Source: Stappia sp. (GTDB taxonomy: Bacteria; Pseudomonadota; Alphaproteobacteria; Rhizobiales; Stappiaceae). From it: a DNA stretch of 39,697 nucleotides. The notes below the pieces were generated by a model that had not been told where the DNA came from, searched no databases, and saw nothing but the letters and a program-made list of their open reading frames with translations. The stretch is taken from assembly GCA_002722295.1 (NCBI GenBank), contig PBLF01000014.1:1-39697 (forward strand), in the 5' to 3' direction. This document shows positions 1 through 8,894 of the stretch, in pieces; positions within the stretch are counted from its first letter, which is position 1, and each line of letters starts with the position of its first letter. The position numbers and the translations under genes are program-made.

Positions 1-556
1 CGTTCCGCAGAAGCAACCAGGCGATCAGCGCCGCCCCGAGGCAATAGACGGGGAAAGAGAACGAGACGGCAATTCGCCTGCCCCGCGACACCTTCTTCTC
101 CCGTAGATTCGCCACCACCGAATAGCCCTCGGGAAAATCCGCCAGCACCTGCCCGGCGGCCAGGACGATGGCGAGCGACGTCGCGACCGCCGAGCCCGAT
201 CCAATCATCAACCCGTCCCCGGTAAGGTCGACCGCGACGGCAACATAGATCATCCACATTGTGCTGCCGCCGCCGCGGCTGTCTTTAGACGTCACCCGCT
301 CGATCAATATCTCGGCTCCAACATAGGCCGCGCCTCCTACGGCGAAGGAGGCGGCGATCCACCAGCCGGCAAGATTGTCGAGCGCCTCGGGCATCAGTTC
401 GATGGCGACGACGCCGATGACGATGCCAGAGGCCGCGTGCAGCGCGAGGTTGAGGAGACGCGGCGTCGTGCGGACGAACTCTGCCACCATTCCCCCGGCT
501 AAGTTGCCCAGCCCCGGAAGCAGAGCGAGACCTATGACCAGCCACAGATTGTTCAC
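1..556 (-). CDS. ZIP-family metal transporter, partial (C-terminus beyond window)
   Basis: An open frame of 185 codons runs from a GTG at 556 leftward off the window edge. The GTG is preceded by an AAAGGAG-type ribosome site with 5-7 nt spacing, which decides the start; no ATG is needed. The translation is strongly hydrophobic with several membrane segments. A His near residue 40 followed by Glu at about 53 and 57 (HAASGIVIGVVAIELMPEA) and later the polar helix motifs DLTGDGLMIG and ADFPEGYSV resemble the metal-site helices of ZIP (SLC39-like) permeases, which move zinc or iron into the cytoplasm. The classical HNxPEG helix is changed to D-L-T-G-D-G, so substrate is uncertain. It is transcribed away from the rest of the island. 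What is seen is the motif series; uptake direction is family knowledge. Confidence 0.72.
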   Translation of the reverse strand, partial: MNNLWLVIGLALLPGLGNLAGGMVAEFVRTTPRLLNLALHAASGIVIGVVAIELMPEALDNLAGWWIAASFAVGGAAYVGAEILIERVTSKDSRGGGSTMWMIYVAVAVDLTGDGLMIGSGSAVATSLAIVLAAGQVLADFPEGYSVVANLREKKVSRGRRIAVSFSFPVYCLGAALIAWLLLRN

Positions 557-903
557 TCTCGCTCCTTTGACATGACATTTCCATATTTGTTGGAGGCATC
601 ACGTGAAGCCGACGCCGCCAAAGCTTGCCTAGCCCATCCAACGCCGAGCGCAATATTGCTTTTCCCCAAGCCAAATTCTCTGCGCAGGTATTTTCGCGGA
701 ATACCGCGAGGCGAATTGCCTTTGCGATGCAGTGAGTGGATGCACATGGACCCTTGCGAGCGCCAATCAGCCGGAGATGCGGGCAATCCTGCCGCTGCAC
801 CGGCGAGGCAGATTGCATCCCGAACTGTGGCCCATCTGCAATGGTCAGCCGCCCGTTGCGTTGTTAACGTATTGGTAACGAATCGGGCGAAGGGGTGGAA
901 ACG
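557..903. other. Intergenic region between ZIP gene and LapG-like gene
   Basis: About 350 bp between divergently oriented genes. No convincing coding frame: several overlapping frames are open but none has a family signature or a good ribosome site. The right end holds a TTAA-N7-GTAA motif (864-878), described separately. Confidence 0.5.
864..878 (+). promoter_or_regulatory. CtrA-like half-matched box upstream of LapG-like gene
   Basis: TTAA, seven bases, then GTAA followed by C. This is one base off the alphaproteobacterial CtrA consensus TTAA-N7-TTAA. It lies 26-40 bp before the start of the LapG-like gene. A better copy lies before the SleB-like hydrolase at 7416. Such short motifs occur by chance, so the call is tentative. 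Confidence 0.25.
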
Positions 904-1503
904 ATGCCGAGCAAGAGATTGCTGGGAATCCTCGCTACATTGTTGGGTATAGCCTCTTCGGGGGCGGCGTCGGCGCATCCGAGCCAAATGGTGACTGGAG
1001 GCCAGACCTCGCAGCCGATCGGACACTATGAACTGTGCAAGCGCATGCCGAAGGAGTGCTCGGTACGATCGAATGACGTCAGTCCTATAGCGTGGAGCAA
1101 TGATTTTCGGCGACGCCTCGCCAGTCTATCAGAGTCGATCAATAAGGCGATCAAGCCGATGTATGACACCGACATCTACGGCAAGGACGAATTCTGGACC
1201 TATCCGACCGACAGGGGTGATTGCGAGGACTATGCGCTCCAAAAGCGCCGCGTCCTGATGAATGAGGGCGTTTCGCCCGCAAACCTACTGCTCACGGTTC
1301 TCAAGAAATCCGACGGAGAGGGGCATGCCGTCCTCACCGTCAGAACGGAAGTCGGCGACTACATACTCGACAATCTTACTGATGACATTCTCCCCTGGGA
1401 CGAGACCGGCTACCTGTTTTTGAAGAGACAGGCGACCTATCACACTGGACGGTGGGTGAGCATCCGCGACGGCGATGCGCCACTGGTGGGCGCACTGCAT
1501 TGA
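904..1503 (+). CDS. LapG-like periplasmic transglutaminase-fold cysteine protease (BTLCP, DUF920)
   Basis: 199 residues. An N-terminal signal peptide (about residues 1-24, ending ASA|H) points to the periplasm. The catalytic triad of the BTLCP/Peptidase_C93 family is visible: Cys107 in GDCEDYAL, His141 in GHAVLTV and Asp156 in ILDN. LapG members cleave large surface adhesins or other secreted proteins, but no LapA-like adhesin or LapD-like sensor is in the window, so the substrate is unknown. ATG 904 is chosen over the upstream GTG 895 because an AAGGGG ribosome site lies 8 nt before it. A second family member lies at 18217-18807. The IS21 element starts 91 bp downstream. Confidence 0.8.
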   Translation: MPSKRLLGILATLLGIASSGAASAHPSQMVTGGQTSQPIGHYELCKRMPKECSVRSNDVSPIAWSNDFRRRLASLSESINKAIKPMYDTDIYGKDEFWTYPTDRGDCEDYALQKRRVLMNEGVSPANLLLTVLKKSDGEGHAVLTVRTEVGDYILDNLTDDILPWDETGYLFLKRQATYHTGRWVSIRDGDAPLVGALH

Positions 1504-1587
1504 TCCGCCGCTGCATGCCGGCCGTACGTCGCAGCCGGGAGTCGTGTGACATTTGCACACCAAGCTGCGCTGTATAGCCTTCATGAA

Positions 1588-1626
1588 GCTATAGTGTTGA
1601 TTTTCGTTGAGAAGTGACCCGGGATT
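1588..1626 (+). repeat. IS21 left end: target duplication plus 32-bp terminal repeat
   Basis: GCTATAG (1588-1594) is the left copy of the target duplication. The left terminal repeat occupies 1595-1626 and matches the complement of 4075-4106 without mismatch. The match stops at 1627. Confidence 0.93.
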
Positions 1627-1707
1627 GGGGGATTTTTCCACTAAGAACTGACCCATGTTTGAACGCTAGCCTGCTCATTTTGAGCAGGAGTTTCAGGAGT
1701 GTTAGAC

Positions 1708-3237
1708 ATGGCGTTTTTAAGCGTTATCAGGCGATGGTACTTCCGTCAGCAACTCTCGATCCGGGAGATTTCACGGCGCACGGGACTATCGCGCAATACG
1801 ATCCGCAAGTATCTGCGCTCGGATGCGGTTGAACCACGGTTCAAGGTGCCGCACCGGCCGAGCAAGCTCGATCCCTATGCCGATAAGCTGGCGGCGTGGC
1901 TGCGAAGAGAAGCCAACAAGTCGCGCAAGCAGAGGCGCACGATCAAGCAGTTGCACGCCGACCTGGTGAGCCTTGGCTACGAGGGTTCCTATGGGCGGGT
2001 GGCGGCCTTTGCCCGGGCCTGGAAGGAAGATCGCCAGCGTCAACAGCAGACGAGCGGACGAGGTATCTTCGTGCCCTTGGCCTTCCAGCCCGGAGAAGCC
2101 TTCCAGTTCGACTGGAGCGAGGACTGGGCGGTTATCGGCGGTGACCGCACAAAGCTTCAGGTGGCGCACTTCAAACTGAGCTACAGTCGCGCCTTCATGG
2201 TGCGAGCCTATCTGCTGCAGACGCACGAGATGCTGTTTGACGCTCACAACCATGCGTTCCGGGTTCTGGGCGGTGTGCCACGGCGGGGAATCTATGACAA
2301 CATGAAGACCGCCGTCGACAAGGTCGGCCGCGGCAAGGAGCGTCAAGTCAACGCCCGCTTCTCAGCCATGACCAGCCACTATCTCTTCGAGGCCGAGTTC
2401 TGCAATCCGGCCGCTGGCTGGGAGAAGGGCCAGGTCGAGAAGAATGTCCAGGACGCGCGGCATCGCCTGTGGCAGCCCATGCCTCATGCTGCCAGCCTTG
2501 ATGCGCTGAATGCCTGGTTGGAACAGCGCTGCAGGGAACTGTGGCATCAGATCCCGCATGGTCTTGAACCGGGGACGGTGGCTGAGGCCTGGGCGCATGA
2601 GATGGAAAGCCTGATGCCCGTGTCGCGGCCCTTCGACGGGTTCGTCGAATATACCAAGCGGGTCTCGCCGACCTGCCTCGTTCACCTGGAGCGGAATCGC
2701 TACAGCGTGCCGGCATCCTTCGCCAACCGGCCGGTGAGCCTGCGGGTTTATCCCGATCACATCGTTGTCGCGGCGGAGGGACAGGTCATTTGCGAGCATC
2801 GGCGGATCCTCAACCGCTCACACCATGGTCCGGGGCACACGGTTTATGACTGGCGGCATTATCTGGCCGTCATCCAGCGCAAGCCCGGTGCATTGCGCAA
2901 TGGTGCGCCATTCATCGAACTGCCCGATGCGTTCAAACGACTGCAGCAGCACATCCTTAAACATCCCGGCGGCGACCGGGAGATGGTGGAGATACTGGCC
3001 CTCGTCCTCCATCACGATGAACAGGCCGTCCTGACGGCTGTCGAGATGGCACTGGACACCGGCGTTCCGACAAAGACCCATATCCTCAATCTCCTGCACA
3101 GGCTACTGGACGGCAAGACAACCGTGGTGCCCGTTGTCGATGCGCCGCAGGCCCTCACGCTCACCAGCGAGCCGCAGGCGAATGTCGAACGTTATGATGT
3201 CCTGCGCCGGGCTCGGGAGGTGCGTCATGCGTCATGA
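1708..3237 (+). CDS. istA: IS21-family transposase IstA
   Basis: 509 residues. An N-terminal helix-turn-helix ([21 protein letters not shown], about residues 16-36) binds the element ends. The retroviral-integrase-like core shows the DDE residues: Asp in QFDWSED (about 134), Asp in IYDNMK (about 196) and Glu in KGQVEKN (about 243). A C-terminal Mu-transposase-like region follows. ATG 1708 is chosen over the in-frame GTG 1699 because AGGAG lies 8 nt upstream of the ATG. The end overlaps istB by 11 bp, the usual coupling in this family. Length matches full IstA, with no frameshift. Confidence 0.95.
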   Translation: MAFLSVIRRWYFRQQLSIREISRRTGLSRNTIRKYLRSDAVEPRFKVPHRPSKLDPYADKLAAWLRREANKSRKQRRTIKQLHADLVSLGYEGSYGRVAAFARAWKEDRQRQQQTSGRGIFVPLAFQPGEAFQFDWSEDWAVIGGDRTKLQVAHFKLSYSRAFMVRAYLLQTHEMLFDAHNHAFRVLGGVPRRGIYDNMKTAVDKVGRGKERQVNARFSAMTSHYLFEAEFCNPAAGWEKGQVEKNVQDARHRLWQPMPHAASLDALNAWLEQRCRELWHQIPHGLEPGTVAEAWAHEMESLMPVSRPFDGFVEYTKRVSPTCLVHLERNRYSVPASFANRPVSLRVYPDHIVVAAEGQVICEHRRILNRSHHGPGHTVYDWRHYLAVIQRKPGALRNGAPFIELPDAFKRLQQHILKHPGGDREMVEILALVLHHDEQAVLTAVEMALDTGVPTKTHILNLLHRLLDGKTTVVPVVDAPQALTLTSEPQANVERYDVLRRAREVRHAS

Positions 3238-4051
3238 TCCTGCCGGCGCGGCCATTGTCATCATGCTGCGCAGCCTGAAGATGCACGGCATGGCGCAGGC
3301 GGTCGGCGAGTTGACCGAACAGGGCTCGCCTGCCTTCGAGGCGGCCATTCCCATGCTGTCTCAACTGCTCAAGGCCGAAACGGCCGAGCGGGAGGTCAGG
3401 TCCATTGCCTATCAGCTCAGGACAGCGCGCTTCCCGGCCTACAGGGATCTCAACGGCTTCGATTTTGCAAGCAGTGAGGTCAATGAAGCCCTCGTGCGCC
3501 AACTCCATCGCTGCGAGTTCATGGACGACGCCAACAACGTCGTGCTCGTCGGTGGGCCCGGCACGGGCAAGACGCATATCGCCACTGCGCTCGGCGTCCA
3601 GGCCATCGAACACCATCGCAAGAGGGTCCGCTTCTTCTCCACCGTCGAACTCGTCAACGCGCTCGAACAGGAGAAGGCTCAGGGCAAGGCTGGCCAACTC
3701 GCCAATCGTCTTGTCCACACCGACCTGGTGATCCTGGATGAGCTTGGCTATCTGCCCTTCAGCGCCTCGGGCGGTGCGCTGCTCTTCCATCTGCTCAGCA
3801 AGCTCTACGAGCGCACCAGCATTATCATCACCACCAATCTCAGCTTCAGCGAATGGGCGAGCGTTTTTGGAGACGTCAAGATGACGACCGCACTGCTGGA
3901 TCGGCTCACGCACCATTGCCACATTCTCGAGACCGGCAATGACAGCTTCCGCTTCAAAAACAGTTCCGCCCACGACACCGAAAACGAAAACGAAAACGAA
4001 AAGGAGAAAACCGGAAACTTGACCTCAACCTCAGATCCGAAACATACATAA
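3227..4051 (+). CDS. istB: IS21-family helper ATPase IstB
   Basis: 274 residues, AAA+ ATPase that assembles on target DNA and activates IstA. The Walker A motif [11 protein letters not shown] lies at about residue 109 and the Walker B motif [10 protein letters not shown] at about 167. ATG 3227 has GGGAGG 7 nt upstream and overlaps the istA end, so it is preferred to further in-frame upstream starts. The C-terminus carries an unusual low-complexity Glu/Asn/Lys tail ([10 protein letters not shown]) encoded by a short tandem GAAAAC repeat near 3980-4005. Such a tail is not part of the ATPase fold and may vary in length between copies. Confidence 0.95.
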   Translation: MRHDPAGAAIVIMLRSLKMHGMAQAVGELTEQGSPAFEAAIPMLSQLLKAETAEREVRSIAYQLRTARFPAYRDLNGFDFASSEVNEALVRQLHRCEFMDDANNVVLVGGPGTGKTHIATALGVQAIEHHRKRVRFFSTVELVNALEQEKAQGKAGQLANRLVHTDLVILDELGYLPFSASGGALLFHLLSKLYERTSIIITTNLSFSEWASVFGDVKMTTALLDRLTHHCHILETGNDSFRFKNSSAHDTENENENEKEKTGNLTSTSDPKHT

Positions 4052-4074
4052 AAGGCGGGTCAGTTCTCGGCGGA

Positions 4075-4113
4075 AATCCCGGGTCACTTCTCAACGAAAA
4101 TCAACAGCTATAG
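4075..4113 (-). repeat. IS21 right end: 32-bp terminal repeat plus target duplication
   Basis: The right terminal repeat occupies 4075-4106 and is the exact complement of 1595-1626. It is followed by the second copy of GCTATAG at 4107-4113. Confidence 0.93.
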
Positions 4114-4195
4114 CTCGTTGCGGTGTACTCTTTCGCAGATGCGATTGCTGGCAGTCGGTCGCTTTCCACTGAAAATCCGCCGTGCCTTCCAACCC

Positions 4196-4227
4196 TTGAA
4201 TCCTCTAGTCCCTACAGGAACTACAGT
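4196..4227 (+). promoter_or_regulatory. MerR-type promoter/operator A (methyltransferase gene)
   Basis: -35-like TTGAAT (4196-4201) and -10-like TACAGT (4222-4227) are separated by 20 bp, too long for an unaided sigma-70 promoter but normal for MerR-activated ones. Between them lies TCCTCTAGTCCCTACAGGA (4201-4219), an imperfect 9-1-9 dyad sharing TCCTNTAG arms with the other operators of the window. It would drive the gene at 4309 with a leader of about 75 nt. Confidence 0.6.
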
Positions 4228-4308
4228 CGGCACCGATGCATAAGGCTGCCCCGGTTCTGGCTTCCAGGTGCAGCGTATTCTCATGCATGATTTCTTGCGG
4301 GGCTCGAA

Positions 4309-4860
4309 ATGCTCACCATTGTCTTCTTCATCGCTGTCACATCAGCGGCGCTACTGGTTGCGCTGCTGTTCTGGTCCATTGCGAAACCGGCCCAGCGTGT
4401 GTGGCCGCCTCCTTCCGCGCAGGTGGGATGGCAGTTCTGGCTGGTGTGGGTGCTGGTCGGCCTGCTGATCTTCGCAACGCTTTACGTTGGTATCGCTGAT
4501 TACGGCAGCCTCGGACTGGATGCCTTGCCTTGGCGGGTCGTCGGCGGCGTCCTTCTGGTTCTGGGCAATGCGCTGGCCTGGTGGGGCGTTGCCGCCCTCG
4601 GCTCAAGGCCGACGACCGGACTCGCCGGCGATCTTGCGACTGGCGGCCCCTACCGGTTCACGCGCAATCCCCAATACATCGGCGACATCCTCATCCTCGC
4701 CGGCTTTGTGCTTGCTGCCAATTCCTGGCTCGCATTATGGCCGGCGCTTTTGGCGATGATCAGCGCGTTCATCGCCCCGTTTTCCGAGGAACCGTGGCTT
4801 GAGGCGCGGCTCGGCGATGCCTATTCCGACTACAAGCGGCGCGTTCGACGCTTCATCTGA
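4309..4860 (+). CDS. Isoprenylcysteine carboxyl methyltransferase-like membrane protein (PEMT/ICMT fold)
   Basis: 183 residues with about five hydrophobic segments. The C-terminal half has the SAM-binding signature of membrane methyltransferases of the PEMT/ICMT superfamily: GGPYRFTRNPQYIGD followed by EEPWLEARLGDAYSDYKRRVRRF. Bacterial members near metal-resistance genes are common, but their substrate is unknown; prenylcysteine is not implied. The ribosome site is weak (GGGGC about 8 nt upstream). The gene lies 130 bp before the P-type ATPase and each has its own MerR-type promoter. A paralogue occurs at 22425-23018. Confidence 0.8.
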   Translation: MLTIVFFIAVTSAALLVALLFWSIAKPAQRVWPPPSAQVGWQFWLVWVLVGLLIFATLYVGIADYGSLGLDALPWRVVGGVLLVLGNALAWWGVAALGSRPTTGLAGDLATGGPYRFTRNPQYIGDILILAGFVLAANSWLALWPALLAMISAFIAPFSEEPWLEARLGDAYSDYKRRVRRFI

Positions 4861-4887
4861 GACCGCTTGAAAACTTCGCATCGGGTC

Positions 4888-4918
4888 TTGAACCTACAGT
4901 TGCTAGAGGTCCTATCTT
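4888..4918 (+). promoter_or_regulatory. MerR-type promoter/operator B (P-type ATPase)
   Basis: TTGAAC (4888-4893), 19-bp spacer, TATCTT (4913-4918). The dyad ACCTACAGTTGCTAGAGGT (4892-4910) fills the spacer; its right arm GCTAGAGGT is identical to that of operators C and D. It lies 72 bp upstream of the ATPase start. Confidence 0.78.
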
Positions 4919-4989
4919 GGAAGGACCAATCAGAGTCGACCGCGGAACGGTGAAACGCAACCTCAGCCGACGCGGGACAGGAGACAACG

Positions 4990-7362
4990 ATGCCGACCGA
5001 AAAACAACACGACCACGAACGTTCTCAGGGGCACGAGTGTGGGCATTCTCACCCGCAAGGTCATGTGCATTCCCACGATCGTGAGAATGGCGTCGCGTGC
5101 TGCGGTGCCGATGTGCCAACGGGCCCGGTGGGTACCGCCGGGCGTAGCTTTCAGGTCAATGGTCTCGATTGCGCCGAAGAAGTGGCGATCCTGAACCGCG
5201 TTGTCGGACCGGTGGTCGGCGGCGCCGAGCATTTGGCCTTCGACGTGATCAACGGCCGGATGACGGTGCTGGAGACGGCAAATCCCGCCTCCGACGATAA
5301 GATCATAAAGGTGGTCGCAGGCACCGGTATGGGCGCGAAGCCCTGGAACGCGGACAGGGCGGAGGCCGATCGCGCGGTGCATCTGAAGCGGCAGGCACGT
5401 TTCACTGCGGCCAGTTGTGGCTTCTGGGCGGCAGGTTTTCTCTGGCACATCGTCGAGACCGGGATGGGCGGCGCGCTTGGCCTCTTCGCCGGCCATGGCG
5501 AGGCGCCGATTCCGCTTGCAGAGGCCGGACTGTTCGGCCTCGCAATCATCTTCGGCGTGTGGCTGGTCGCGCCCAAGGCATGGTCTTCGGCCCGACGCCT
5601 GTCGCCCGACATGAACCTGTTGATGGTCGTCGCCGTCGCCGGTGCCGTCGGCCTGGGCGAATATTTCGAGGCCGCGACCGTCGCCTTCTTCTTTGCACTG
5701 TCGCTCTATCTCGAAAGTTGGAGCGTGGGGCGTGCGCGCAACGCCGTCGCGTCGCTTCTCGATCTGGCGCCGGCCACGGCGCGGGTGATCCGCAGCGACG
5801 GCAGCGAGGCGGACGTGCCTGCGGCCGAGGTCGTCGTGGGTGACCGATTCGTAGTGCGCGGCGGCGACCGCATCCCGCTCGACGGCGAGGTGACGGACGG
5901 GGCAGGTGCGGTCGATCAGGCCCCGATCACCGGCGAAAGCGCTCTGGTCCCCAAGGAGGCGGGCGACGAGGTCTATGCTGGTACCATCAACGGCGATGGC
6001 ACGCTAACGGTGCGCGCTACCAAACCCGCATCGGACAGTACGCTGGCAAAGATCATCCGCATGGTCGGCGACGCGCATTCGCGCCGGGCGCCGGTGGAGC
6101 AGTGGGTGTCGAAATTTGCTCGCATCTATACGCCGATAGTGATGGTGGCCGCCGTCGCCATCACACTGCTGCCACCAATCCTTCTCGGCGGCGCCTGGAA
6201 CTACTGGTTCTACAACGCGCTCGTGCTGCTAGTCATCGCCTGCCCGTGCGCGCTGGTGATCTCGACGCCGGTTTCCATCGTGGCAGCGCTCACCGCCTCG
6301 GCGCGGACGGGCGTGTTGATCAAGGGCGGCGCCTACGTCGAGGCGCCGGGACGCACCACGGCTCTGGCGCTCGACAAGACCGGCACGATTACCGAAGGCA
6401 AGCCCGAAGTGGCCGCCGTGCATCCGTTGGGTGGTACGCCGGAAGCCGACCTGGTGGCCGTTGCCGCGTCGCTTGAGGCTCGGTCGTCGCATCCGCTCGC
6501 GCAAGCGATCCTCGCCCATGCAGGCAAGGACGTGACCGCCGCCGAGGATACCCGCAACGTGCCGGGTCGTGGCCTCGAAGGCCGATTCGACGGCCGCAAC
6601 GTCTGGCTCGGGTCTGACCGGTTCGCCGCGGAAAAGGGCTTTGGCGCTGCAATCCCCGCCGACCTGCGCGACCGCATCGAAGGGGCGGGCGCCACCATGG
6701 TCGCCGTCGGCGACGACTCCGGCGTTCTGGGCCTGCTGGAACTGCGCGACCGGATCCGGCCGGATGCACGTGGCATCGTTGCGCAACTGCACAAGCAGGG
6801 CGTGAAGAAGGTCGTCATGCTTACCGGCGACAACGAGCGCACCGCCCGGGCTGTCGCCGCCGAAGTTGACATTGACGAGGTCCGCGCCGAACTGCTGCCC
6901 GAGGACAAGGTCAGCGCCATTGAGGAACTTGTGACGACCTACGACATGGTCGCGATGATCGGCGACGGGGTAAACGACGCCCCGGCCATGGCCCGCGCGC
7001 ACTACGGAATTGCTATGGGCGCGGTTGGCTCGGACGCGGCGATAGAGACGGCGGACATCGCGCTGATGACCGACGACATCGGAAAAGTGCCATGGCTAAT
7101 CGGCCATTCGCGGCGCACCATGTCCATCATCCACCAAAACATCGGTGTCTCGCTGGCAACCAAAGCCGTCTTTGTCGGCCTGACCGCCTTCGGCATGGCC
7201 TCGATGTGGGGCGCGATCGCAGCGGATGTCGGCGTGTCGTTGCTCGTCGTTGCCAACGCGCTGCGTCTGCTGCGGCCAAGCGCCGGGACGATGTTCACGA
7301 AGGAACGTCTGGAAGGCGCCGTCGATTCCATGGTTGTCGGCCGTATCACTCATGGTCACTAG
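4990..7362 (+). CDS. zntA: P1B-2 type heavy-metal exporting ATPase (Zn/Cd/Pb)
   Basis: 790 residues, cytoplasmic-membrane pump that exports divalent soft metals using ATP. Order of domains: His-rich N-terminus (HDHERSQGHECGHSHPQGHVHSHD, residues about 8-30 in pieces), a Cys-Cys pair (37-38), a ferredoxin-like domain with GLDCAEE (58-64), membrane segments, TGES actuator motif (about 314-317), the metal-site CPC (418-420), the phosphorylation site DKTGT (Asp462), SSHPL (about 497-501) and GDGVNDAP (about 658-665). Lys in ATKAVF (about 724) and Asp in AADVGV (about 745) in the last helices are the P1B-2 signature seen in ZntA, which argues against Cu(I). AGGAG 8 nt before ATG 4990 supports the start. 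It has its own MerR-type promoter. Confidence 0.92.
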   Translation: MPTEKQHDHERSQGHECGHSHPQGHVHSHDRENGVACCGADVPTGPVGTAGRSFQVNGLDCAEEVAILNRVVGPVVGGAEHLAFDVINGRMTVLETANPASDDKIIKVVAGTGMGAKPWNADRAEADRAVHLKRQARFTAASCGFWAAGFLWHIVETGMGGALGLFAGHGEAPIPLAEAGLFGLAIIFGVWLVAPKAWSSARRLSPDMNLLMVVAVAGAVGLGEYFEAATVAFFFALSLYLESWSVGRARNAVASLLDLAPATARVIRSDGSEADVPAAEVVVGDRFVVRGGDRIPLDGEVTDGAGAVDQAPITGESALVPKEAGDEVYAGTINGDGTLTVRATKPASDSTLAKIIRMVGDAHSRRAPVEQWVSKFARIYTPIVMVAAVAITLLPPILLGGAWNYWFYNALVLLVIACPCALVISTPVSIVAALTASARTGVLIKGGAYVEAPGRTTALALDKTGTITEGKPEVAAVHPLGGTPEADLVAVAASLEARSSHPLAQAILAHAGKDVTAAEDTRNVPGRGLEGRFDGRNVWLGSDRFAAEKGFGAAIPADLRDRIEGAGATMVAVGDDSGVLGLLELRDRIRPDARGIVAQLHKQGVKKVVMLTGDNERTARAVAAEVDIDEVRAELLPEDKVSAIEELVTTYDMVAMIGDGVNDAPAMARAHYGIAMGAVGSDAAIETADIALMTDDIGKVPWLIGHSRRTMSIIHQNIGVSLATKAVFVGLTAFGMASMWGAIAADVGVSLLVVANALRLLRPSAGTMFTKERLEGAVDSMVVGRITHGH

Positions 7363-7415
7363 GAGCGGCGGCGGCCAAATAAATTGCCTATCCTGCGGCG
7401 AAAGGGAACTTTGAT

Positions 7416-7430
7416 TTAACGGCTCATTAA
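7416..7430 (+). promoter_or_regulatory. CtrA-like box (TTAA-N7-TTAA) upstream of wall hydrolase
   Basis: TTAA, CGGCTCA, TTAA: an exact match to the alphaproteobacterial CtrA core, followed by GGTTAAC. It sits 44-58 bp before the SleB-like gene. CtrA control of cell-wall hydrolases is known in this class; binding here is inference. Confidence 0.4.
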
Positions 7431-7473
7431 GGTTAACGATCCAGGCTGCTCGGGACACATTCGAAGGGGCAAT

Positions 7474-8487
7474 ATGCAGGGACGCAGCCGAAAACGACGC
7501 TTCCCCTCGGGAATCCTCACCAAATCGCTATTCGCCCTGATCTGGCTCGTCATCAGCATGGCGGGCATGGATCCCGCGGGAAATCCGCAAGGGCGCTCTC
7601 CTCATATCATGCCGAACGAAATCGCCTTGCAGAAAGAGCCGACACATGCTCGGCATGTTTCCGACGAGCCGCACGTGGTACGAGGCGACAAGCAGGACAG
7701 GGTCTCTGCTGGAGCACGTAAGCGCCAATTGGCCGAAGTTGCATTGGGCCTTCGCTTAGGATTGCGTCCCTTGGCGGTCAACGCGCAGCGTCTCGCACCG
7801 TTTGATGTGGGCGACGCGAAGCGACCTACGAAGCGAATGCTTTTTCACAACGCGGAAATGGATCGGCTTGCAGGCGTCCCGGCAAAGCTGGCCGATCTGG
7901 TGACCAATGATGGCGCGGATATCCTAGCGACGGCGTACGCGCCAACAGATCCCTTCCACGACCCTTCATCCCCCTTTGATGCTCTACTCGGAACTAAGCG
8001 GAATGGGCGGTTCGTGCCTCCCGTTGTTGAGGGGGACCACGAATGGATGAAGGACCCTTTACCGACGAACGTCTTCACTTCTGAAGAACAAAAATGCCTG
8101 TCGACCGCCATATATTTCGAGGCCCGGGGAGAGAGCCTGAAAGGGCAGGCGGCGGTAGCCCAAGTGATCCTGAATAGGGTGCGCAACCCCACATATCCCA
8201 ACGAAGTGTGCAATGTCGTCTATCAGAACGCTGGATGGTATAAACGATGCCAATTCTCGTTCGCCTGTGACGGCCTTCCCGAGCGGATCGTCAACCGCCG
8301 TGCCTATAGTGCGGCCCGCGAAGTGGCGATGGCCGTGACCGGGGGAAAGATCTTCCTGCAGGAAGTTGGCTCATCGACGCACTACAATGCGACCTACGTC
8401 AGTCCTGAATGGGCTGATGGGATGGAAGAGATGACGCAAATTGGTAGCCACATCTTTTACCGGACATACAACGGCGGTTGGAGCTGA
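7474..8487 (+). CDS. SleB/CwlJ-like cell wall hydrolase
   Basis: 337 residues. An N-terminal membrane anchor or signal segment (about residues 17-33) follows a basic start. A low-similarity linker leads to a C-terminal Hydrolase_2 domain (about residues 205-335). The presumed catalytic Glu lies in IYFEARGES (about 216), followed by AQVILNRVRNPTYPN and CQFSFACDG. These enzymes cut glycan strands of peptidoglycan; in alphaproteobacteria they serve wall remodelling, not spore germination. ATG 7474 has AAGGGG 5 nt upstream. The gene follows the ATPase by 111 bp but has its own upstream CtrA-like motif and no MerR-type operator, so it may be independently controlled. Confidence 0.85.
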   Translation: MQGRSRKRRFPSGILTKSLFALIWLVISMAGMDPAGNPQGRSPHIMPNEIALQKEPTHARHVSDEPHVVRGDKQDRVSAGARKRQLAEVALGLRLGLRPLAVNAQRLAPFDVGDAKRPTKRMLFHNAEMDRLAGVPAKLADLVTNDGADILATAYAPTDPFHDPSSPFDALLGTKRNGRFVPPVVEGDHEWMKDPLPTNVFTSEEQKCLSTAIYFEARGESLKGQAAVAQVILNRVRNPTYPNEVCNVVYQNAGWYKRCQFSFACDGLPERIVNRRAYSAAREVAMAVTGGKIFLQEVGSSTHYNATYVSPEWADGMEEMTQIGSHIFYRTYNGGWS

Positions 8488-8729
8488 GCATCGCTTATCT
8501 CGGCGATCTGGGATCTCAAAAATCACTACCGGATCACGTCCGGCAAGCTGGCCTGTAATTCTGACGTCGCCAAAATCAGCTCTTTGGTTCCCATTGACCA
8601 GAATTGGCGCATCTCGCCCGGCGAATTCTCGATAGCAAACATATGATGCTGCGAGAGTGCCAGCCGGACAGGGTGTGCGCGAAGGACCCATTGGCTATCG
8701 CCGAGTTTGGTACGAGCTGCAGTTATTCC
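8488..8729. other. Intergenic region before the cox11 promoter
   Basis: No supported gene. An open frame that begins near 8604 and continues into cox11 has no ribosome site and no family similarity before residue 98; it crosses the promoter described at 8730-8760 and is not taken as coding. Confidence 0.5.
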
Positions 8730-8760
8730 TTGAACCTGAAGCCGCTAGAGGTTGTACAGT
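8730..8760 (+). promoter_or_regulatory. MerR-type promoter/operator C (cox11 operon)
   Basis: TTGAAC (8730-8735), 19-bp spacer, TACAGT (8755-8760). The operator ACCTGAAGCCGCTAGAGGT (8734-8752) is a 9-1-9 dyad with the same right arm as operators B and D. It predicts a leader of about 130 nt before cox11. Confidence 0.78.
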
Positions 8761-8894
8761 CACCTCTTCGGGCCCGCAGCGGCGAACGGAAACGCATTTC
8801 AGCTGCGTCAATCCCGCGCGCGATATGGTGTCGCGTTGTCAGGAATGGCACGGCACGAGATGATCCCGAAGGATCGGATCGGCAATCAGAAACT

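Larger units (their letters stand above)
1595..4106 (+). mobile_element. Complete IS21-family insertion sequence (istA-istB)
   Basis: 2512 bp bounded by perfect 32-bp inverted repeats beginning TG and ending CA, as in IS21 elements. Both ends also carry the internal repeats typical of the family: outer GAGAAGTGACCC (1609-1620; complement at 4081-4092) and inner AAGAACTGACCC (1643-1654; GAGAACTGACCC in complement at 4057-4068). A 7-bp duplication GCTATAG flanks the element at 1588-1594 and 4107-4113. Both genes are open and intact, so the copy is probably functional and recent. It sits in the space between the LapG-like gene and the methyltransferase without breaking a gene. Confidence 0.95.

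Noticed and set aside
285..1026. Long minus-strand frames overlapping the ZIP and LapG-like genes
   Set aside because: They are Arg-rich, lie opposite or out of frame with genes that have clear family motifs, and have no ribosome sites.
8604..8894. Upstream extension of the cox11 frame to 8604
   Set aside because: It has no ribosome site or family similarity and contains the MerR-type promoter; the protein is taken from 8895.
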